Origin: Rhodobacter sp. NTK016B | Lineage (GTDB): Bacteria; Pseudomonadota; Alphaproteobacteria; Rhodobacterales; Rhodobacteraceae | DNA length: 64,000 bases | Assembly: GCF_017303295.1 (NCBI RefSeq) | Contig: NZ_JAFKOK010000001.1 | Coordinates: forward strand, 62,001 to 126,000 | Reading direction: 5' to 3' | Shown: positions 60,146-64,000 of the stretch, in pieces | Layout: every line of letters starts with the position of its first letter | Numbering within the stretch: position 1 is the stretch's first letter | The notes under the pieces: generated by a model | The model's database searches: none | What the model was told of the DNA's origin: nothing | The model's input: only the letters and a program-made list of their open reading frames with translations | Made by a program: the position numbers and the translations under genes

Positions 60146-60164
60146 TTTTCTGCACTGCAGAAAA
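60146..60164. promoter_or_regulatory. TTTTCTGCA-C-TGCAGAAAA palindrome
   Basis: Near-perfect 19-bp palindrome 85 bases upstream of the TetR gene; its right half recurs upstream of pyc (GCACTGCAGAAA). Likely a transcription-factor site of unknown identity. Confidence 0.5.
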
Positions 60165-60193
60165 TCACGTCACGCTTGACAGGTAGCGCTTTC

Positions 60194-60221
60194 TTGTCAG
60201 AGTTAATCAGGCGATTAATTA
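60194..60221 (+). promoter_or_regulatory. Putative promoter/operator of the TetR-TRAP operon
   Basis: TTGTCA, 16 bases, TAATTA, overlapping a TTAATC-AGGC-GATTAA dyad (60203-60218) that is a plausible TetR operator. An upstream TTGACA at 60176 is an alternative -35. Confidence 0.45.
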
Positions 60222-60248
60222 ACGATTGCTTCGAGGGAGGAGAGCCCC

Positions 60249-60920
60249 GTGTCGAAATCCGCGACCCAGCGGTCCGAGCGCGCATTCGAGCGTGGCGAGG
60301 CGCAGGAGGCGATCCTCGACGCGGCCGAGATCGCCTTTGCCGCGAGCGGCTTTCACGGCGCCACGACCCGCGCCATAGCCGAGGGCGCGGGCGCGAATGC
60401 CGCGCTGATCCATTACTATTTCGGCTCGAAGGAAGCGCTGTTCGAAGCGGTGATCGCCCGGCGCTCGGGCGCGATCAACCAAGAGCGCCGCGACCGGCTG
60501 GCGGCGCTGCACAAGGCGGGGGCGGTCACGCTGGAAGCCGTGATCGACGCGCTGTTGCGTCCGACGGTCACGCTGGGCCACGATTCGGCGCGCGGCGGGG
60601 CGCATTTCACGCGGCTCCTGAGCCATGTGGCCTCGGGGACGGATGAGCGCTCGGTCCGTATCACCAGCACCTATTACGATGCCATTGCGCGCGTCTTCAT
60701 CGACGAATTGATGGCCACGGCGCCGGGACTCGACCGGGCGGCGGCGGTGCGCGGCTACCTGAACGCGGTCGCCATCGGCATCTCGCTGATGGCGCCGACC
60801 GGGCGGCGGCAGATGCTGTCGGACGGCGTGCTGCGCGAAGAGGATGTCGATGCCATGCTCGACGCGGCGGTACGTTTCATCGCGGTCGGGATCCGGGCGC
60901 TGGCGCGCCCGTCCGGCTGA
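60249..60920 (+). CDS. TetR-family regulator of the TRAP operon
   Basis: A 223-residue TetR protein with the HTH ATTRAIAEGAGANAALIHYY followed by FGSKEALFEAVIARR, and a C-terminal ligand domain (TetR_C-type). The start codon is GTG at 60249 with a strong AGGAGA. It is followed 72 bases later by dctP on the same strand, so it probably autoregulates and controls the TRAP genes. The inducer is unknown. Confidence 0.88.
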   Translation: MSKSATQRSERAFERGEAQEAILDAAEIAFAASGFHGATTRAIAEGAGANAALIHYYFGSKEALFEAVIARRSGAINQERRDRLAALHKAGAVTLEAVIDALLRPTVTLGHDSARGGAHFTRLLSHVASGTDERSVRITSTYYDAIARVFIDELMATAPGLDRAAAVRGYLNAVAIGISLMAPTGRRQMLSDGVLREEDVDAMLDAAVRFIAVGIRALARPSG

Positions 60921-60992
60921 GACCCGCAAGAGGAATACCAAACGCCATCCCCCGAAGAGACGGGCATGGCGCATCAGAGGAGGAGAGAGACG

Positions 60993-62069
60993 ATGACACG
61001 GACAATCAGACGCCTGATGGCAGGCACGGCCCTGGCAGGGGCCATCGGCGGCGCGCTTGCGGCGCCCGCGATGGCCGAGACGATCCCGATCACGGTGGTC
61101 AACGGCCACCCGCCGATCTTCCTGTGGGTCAAGCACCTGTCCGAGACCTTCATCCCCGCCGTCGACGCGGCGCTCGAAGGGACCGATTACAGCATCGACT
61201 GGACCGAGGCCTATGGCGGCTCGCTCGCGGCGGTGGGCGGCGAGCTGGACGCGATCGAGGACGGGCTGGCCGAGATCGCGGTGATCCCCACGGTCTTCAT
61301 GCCCAACAAGCTGATGCTGCAGAACGTCACCTACAACACACCCTTCGGCCCGGCCGAGGCGCAGCAGGTTATGGACGCGATGGAGACACTCTACGCGCAG
61401 ATCCCCGGCATGTCGGAAAGCTGGAACGCCTATGACGCCGAGTATCTGGGCGGCGGTTTCGCGCTGGACAATTACCTGCTGATGACCAACTTCCCCGTCA
61501 CCTCGATCGACGATCTGGAAGGCCATCGCATCGCCGCGCCGGGACCGGCGGTGAACTGGCTGGAAGGCACGGGCGCGGTGGGCGTCGCGGGCAACCTGAC
61601 GACCTATTACAACGATCTGCAGACCGGGGTCTTTGACGGCGTCATCGTCTTCCCGACCGCCGCCGCTCCGGCCCGCCTGCACGAAGTCGCGCCCTATGTC
61701 ACCGTGACCAATTTCGGCGCACAATCGGCGGGCGGTGTCGTCGCCTCGCAAAGCTGGCTGGAAAGCCAGCCACAAGAGGTGCAGGACGCGCTGCGCGCGG
61801 GCGCCACGGCGTTCCAGGAGGCCTATATCGCCGAGCAGGCCGAGCGGGTCGCGGCGGCGATGGCGACCATTGCCCCCGATGAAGAGCACCTGCACACGCT
61901 CGCGCCCGAAGAGCGCGCCCGCTGGGCCGCCGCGCTGCCGGATATCGCCGGCACCTGGGCCGCGGCGGCGGACGAGATGGGCCTTCCGGGGACCGAAGTG
62001 CTGACCACCTATGTCGAGACGCTGCAGGCGGCGGGCGCCGATCTGGGCCGCGACTGGTCGCAGCGCTGA
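60993..62069 (+). CDS. dctP: TRAP transporter substrate-binding protein DctP
   Basis: A 358-residue periplasmic solute-binding protein. Signal peptide MTRTIRRLMAGTALAGAIGG through APAMA; mature start near ETIPITVVNGHPP. TRAP-P segments: AVGGELDAIEDGLAEIAVIP, PFGPAEAQQVMDAMETLY, HRIAAPGPAVNWLEG and VASQSWLESQPQEVQDAL. GGAGGAGAG precedes the ATG at 60993. The substrate is unknown; the IFLWVKHLSETF pattern is of a C4-dicarboxylate/organic-acid-type DctP subgroup. Confidence 0.9.
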   Translation: MTRTIRRLMAGTALAGAIGGALAAPAMAETIPITVVNGHPPIFLWVKHLSETFIPAVDAALEGTDYSIDWTEAYGGSLAAVGGELDAIEDGLAEIAVIPTVFMPNKLMLQNVTYNTPFGPAEAQQVMDAMETLYAQIPGMSESWNAYDAEYLGGGFALDNYLLMTNFPVTSIDDLEGHRIAAPGPAVNWLEGTGAVGVAGNLTTYYNDLQTGVFDGVIVFPTAAAPARLHEVAPYVTVTNFGAQSAGGVVASQSWLESQPQEVQDALRAGATAFQEAYIAEQAERVAAAMATIAPDEEHLHTLAPEERARWAAALPDIAGTWAAAADEMGLPGTEVLTTYVETLQAAGADLGRDWSQR

Positions 62070-62139
62070 GTTGACCGATAGCGGGGGCCGTGTTCCGGCC
62101 CCCGTCCCTTTCTTCCGACCCGAGACCACCGGAGCATTC

Positions 62140-62694
62140 ATGGCCTCGCTCGCTACCCTGACCACGGGCATCGCCCCGCTCGACGCTTTCGCGCGGCTCG
62201 TCGACCGCGTGACCGCGCTGCTGTCCGCGCTTGGCACGGCGCTGATCCTCGGCGTCATGCTGCTGATCTCGGTCGATGTGATCGGACGTTTCTTCTTCGG
62301 CGCGCCGATCGCCGGCGTGCCCGAGATGGTGGCGATGTCGATCCTTGCCATCGTCTTCTTGCAGGTCGCCAACACCACCGCGCGCGGCAAGCTGACCCGG
62401 TCGGACGCGGCGCTGAGCTTCCTGAGCCGCCGCAGCGCGCGGCTGGGGGATGCGGCGGATGCGATCCTGCATCTGGCGGGCGCGGTGCTGATGGGGGCAT
62501 TGCTGTCGGCCTTCTGGCCGCAATTTCAACGCTCCTATGGGCGCGGCGACATGGTTGGCACGGTCGGCCAGTTCCGCGCGCCGATCTGGCCGGTCCATGG
62601 CATCGTCGTGGTCGGCGCGGCGCTGATGGTGCTGGTCTTCGCGCTGATGGCGCTGATGCTGGCGATCCGCGCGATCCGGGGGGCGCGGACATGA
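62140..62694 (+). CDS. dctQ: TRAP transporter small membrane subunit DctQ
   Basis: A 184-residue four-helix DctQ protein: LGTALILGVMLLISVDVIGR, FFFGAPIAGVPEMVAMSILA and the C-terminal membrane segment. GGAG precedes the ATG at 62140. The stop overlaps the dctM start (ATGA), so the two are translationally coupled. Confidence 0.9.
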   Translation: MASLATLTTGIAPLDAFARLVDRVTALLSALGTALILGVMLLISVDVIGRFFFGAPIAGVPEMVAMSILAIVFLQVANTTARGKLTRSDAALSFLSRRSARLGDAADAILHLAGAVLMGALLSAFWPQFQRSYGRGDMVGTVGQFRAPIWPVHGIVVVGAALMVLVFALMALMLAIRAIRGART

Positions 62695-64000
62695 GCGGCG
62701 TCGAGATCGGGCTGTGGTCGCTCGTGGGCATTCTGGGCCTGATCTGGCTGGGAATGCATGTGTCGATCGCGCTGGCGCTGACCTCGTTCGTGGGGATCTG
62801 GGCGCTCAGGGACAATCCGCAATACGCCTCGCGGATGCTGGCGCTGGCGACGCGGGAATCGATCAGTTCCTACCTATTCGGCGTGGTGCCGCTGTTCGTG
62901 CTGATGGGACTGGTCGTCAGCCGCGCCGATATCGGGCGCGATACGTTCGACGTCGCCAACCGCGCGCTGGGGCGGCTGAAGGGCGGGCTGGGCATGGCGA
63001 CCGTCGGCGCCAACGCGATCTTCGCGGCGATCACCGGGATTTCCATCGCTTCGGCTGCAGTCTTCACCAAGGTAGCGGTGCCCGAAATGATGCGCATCGG
63101 CCATACGGCGAAGTTTGCCACGGGCGTTGTGGCGGGGTCGTCGGTGCTGGGCATGCTGATCCCTCCCTCGCTGCTGCTGATCCTTTACGGCATCATCGCC
63201 GAGCAATCGGTGGGCTTTCTGTTCGTCGCGGGGATCGGGCCGGGGCTGGTGCTGACCCTTGCCTATATCGTCGGCATCGCGCTGTTGGTGCGCTTCGCGC
63301 CCGGCTTCACCGGCGTGCCCCAACCCGCGCCAGCCGCAAGCCATGAAGGCTCGCTCGCCGTCGACACCCTGACCAAGCTCGCGCCGATTGCGGCGCTTAT
63401 CGCGCTGGTGCTGGGCGGGATCTATGGCGGCGTCTTCACCCCGACCGAGGCCGGGGCCATCGGCGCGCTCGGTGCGATCGTCATCGCCGGGATCAAGCGG
63501 CGGATCGGACCGCGCGTGCTTTGGCAGGTGACGCTGGAAACCGGGCATATCACCGCCTCGATCTGCTTTCTGATCGTCGCCGCAACGATGTATTCGCGCT
63601 TCCTGTCGCTGTCGGGCCTGCCCGCCTTCGTCACCGAATGGGCCATTGCACAGGATCTGGGGCCGACGGGCTTCGTGCTGCTCTTCTGCGCGATCCTGAT
63701 CGTGCTGGGCACGATTCTGGACAGCTCGTCCATCCTGCTGATCACCCTGCCGCTGGTCCTGCCCATCGCCACGGCGATGCAGATCGACCTGATCTGGTTC
63801 GGCATCGTCACCGTTCTGGCGGTCGAGATCGGGCTGTTGACGCCCCCGCTCGGCCTGTCGGTCTATGTCATCAAGGGCGCGCTGGACGATCCCGCGATTT
63901 CGCTGGGCGATGTGTTTCGCGGTGCCCTTCCCTTCGCGGCCATCATGCTGTTCGTGCTGCTGCTGCTCGTCTTCTTTCCCGTCATCTCGACGGGCCTGCT
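62691..64000 (+). CDS. dctM: TRAP transporter large membrane subunit DctM, 3' end missing
   Basis: The first ~436 residues of a DctM permease, cut by the window end just before the expected stop. About twelve membrane segments are present; typical stretches are VPLFVLMGLVVSRADIGRD, NAIFAAITGISIASAAVFTK, GVVAGSSVLGMLIPPSLLL, GVFTPTEAGAIGALG and LGTILDSSSILLITLPLVLP. Coupled to dctQ by a 4-base overlap. Confidence 0.93.
   Translation, partial: MSGVEIGLWSLVGILGLIWLGMHVSIALALTSFVGIWALRDNPQYASRMLALATRESISSYLFGVVPLFVLMGLVVSRADIGRDTFDVANRALGRLKGGLGMATVGANAIFAAITGISIASAAVFTKVAVPEMMRIGHTAKFATGVVAGSSVLGMLIPPSLLLILYGIIAEQSVGFLFVAGIGPGLVLTLAYIVGIALLVRFAPGFTGVPQPAPAASHEGSLAVDTLTKLAPIAALIALVLGGIYGGVFTPTEAGAIGALGAIVIAGIKRRIGPRVLWQVTLETGHITASICFLIVAATMYSRFLSLSGLPAFVTEWAIAQDLGPTGFVLLFCAILIVLGTILDSSSILLITLPLVLPIATAMQIDLIWFGIVTVLAVEIGLLTPPLGLSVYVIKGALDDPAISLGDVFRGALPFAAIMLFVLLLLVFFPVISTGL

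Noticed and set aside
57538-60285. A 915-codon open frame on the minus strand opposite the SbcC-like ATPase
   Set aside because: Arg/Gln-rich shadow of the ATPase reading frame, no recognisable domain and no ribosome binding site.

Overview
The window is a GC-rich chromosomal segment of an alphaproteobacterium, almost certainly a member of Rhodobacterales (Rhodobacter/Roseobacter group). Markers: an Irr regulator divergent from fabA; metK behind a SAM/SAH riboswitch, a class described only upstream of metK in Rhodobacterales; a monomeric NADP-isocitrate dehydrogenase; a DUF6476 protein; the phoH-ybeY-corC-lnt order; and an urtABCDE urea transporter. No replication, phage or conjugation genes are present. 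Most of it is housekeeping chromosome.

Layout. 1-3.4 kb: the end of a cell-wall cluster on the minus strand (murD, rarD, 5' part of ftsW). 3.5-6 kb: two identical tRNA-Asp genes in direct orientation flanking a DUF1127 gene and a SARP/TolB-like/TPR regulator. 6-10.2 kb: pssA-psd (phosphatidylethanolamine synthesis), cmk, a membrane protein and aroA. 10.2-13.2 kb: chrA, a LysE-type exporter and rpoH. 13.4-17.1 kb: a cardiolipin-synthase-like gene, a JmjC/cupin-4 oxygenase and, divergent from it, two small Tat-exported proteins built from a T-D-S-D-x-G-x-Y-A-D-P repeat. I regard this oxygenase/repeat-protein locus as the best candidate for an undescribed system. 17.1-22.7 kb: rluD overlapping a DUF6476 gene head to head, trmB, rlmJ, irr, fabA, riboswitch-controlled metK. 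22.7-28.6 kb: miaB, phoH, ybeY, corC, lnt. 28.8-34.8 kb: fabB-fabI, a small secreted protein, idh, dienelactone hydrolase.

35-38 kb holds an SMR transporter followed by a mirrored duplication: YitT (+), two RibD-C/DHFR-like reductases (-), YitT (+). Then come typA, a Gfo/Idh/MocA oxidoreductase, a small secreted protein and pyruvate carboxylase (38-45.2 kb). 45.3-50.2 kb mixes csbD, two identical tRNA-Gly(GCC) genes, a DUF2306/TetR divergent pair with three operator copies, a VOC/HxlR divergent pair and nagA. 50.4-56.1 kb is urtA-E, with an attenuator-like hairpin after urtA. 56.4-60.1 kb is an SbcD/SbcC-like (YhaO/YhaN-like) pair. 60.2-64 kb is a TetR-regulated TRAP transporter (dctP-dctQ-dctM) running off the window.

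Intergenic DNA carries at least eight copies of a conserved repeat (outer end ATCTTTGTTCC...AATATCCC, inner end a GGGGGC/GCCCCC hairpin), one 115-bp inverted-repeat element and one inverted pair of a GAGTATTTGAAGC motif. Starts were chosen from visible Shine-Dalgarno sequences and from where family homology begins. Functional names rest on motif recognition by eye; no database search was run.
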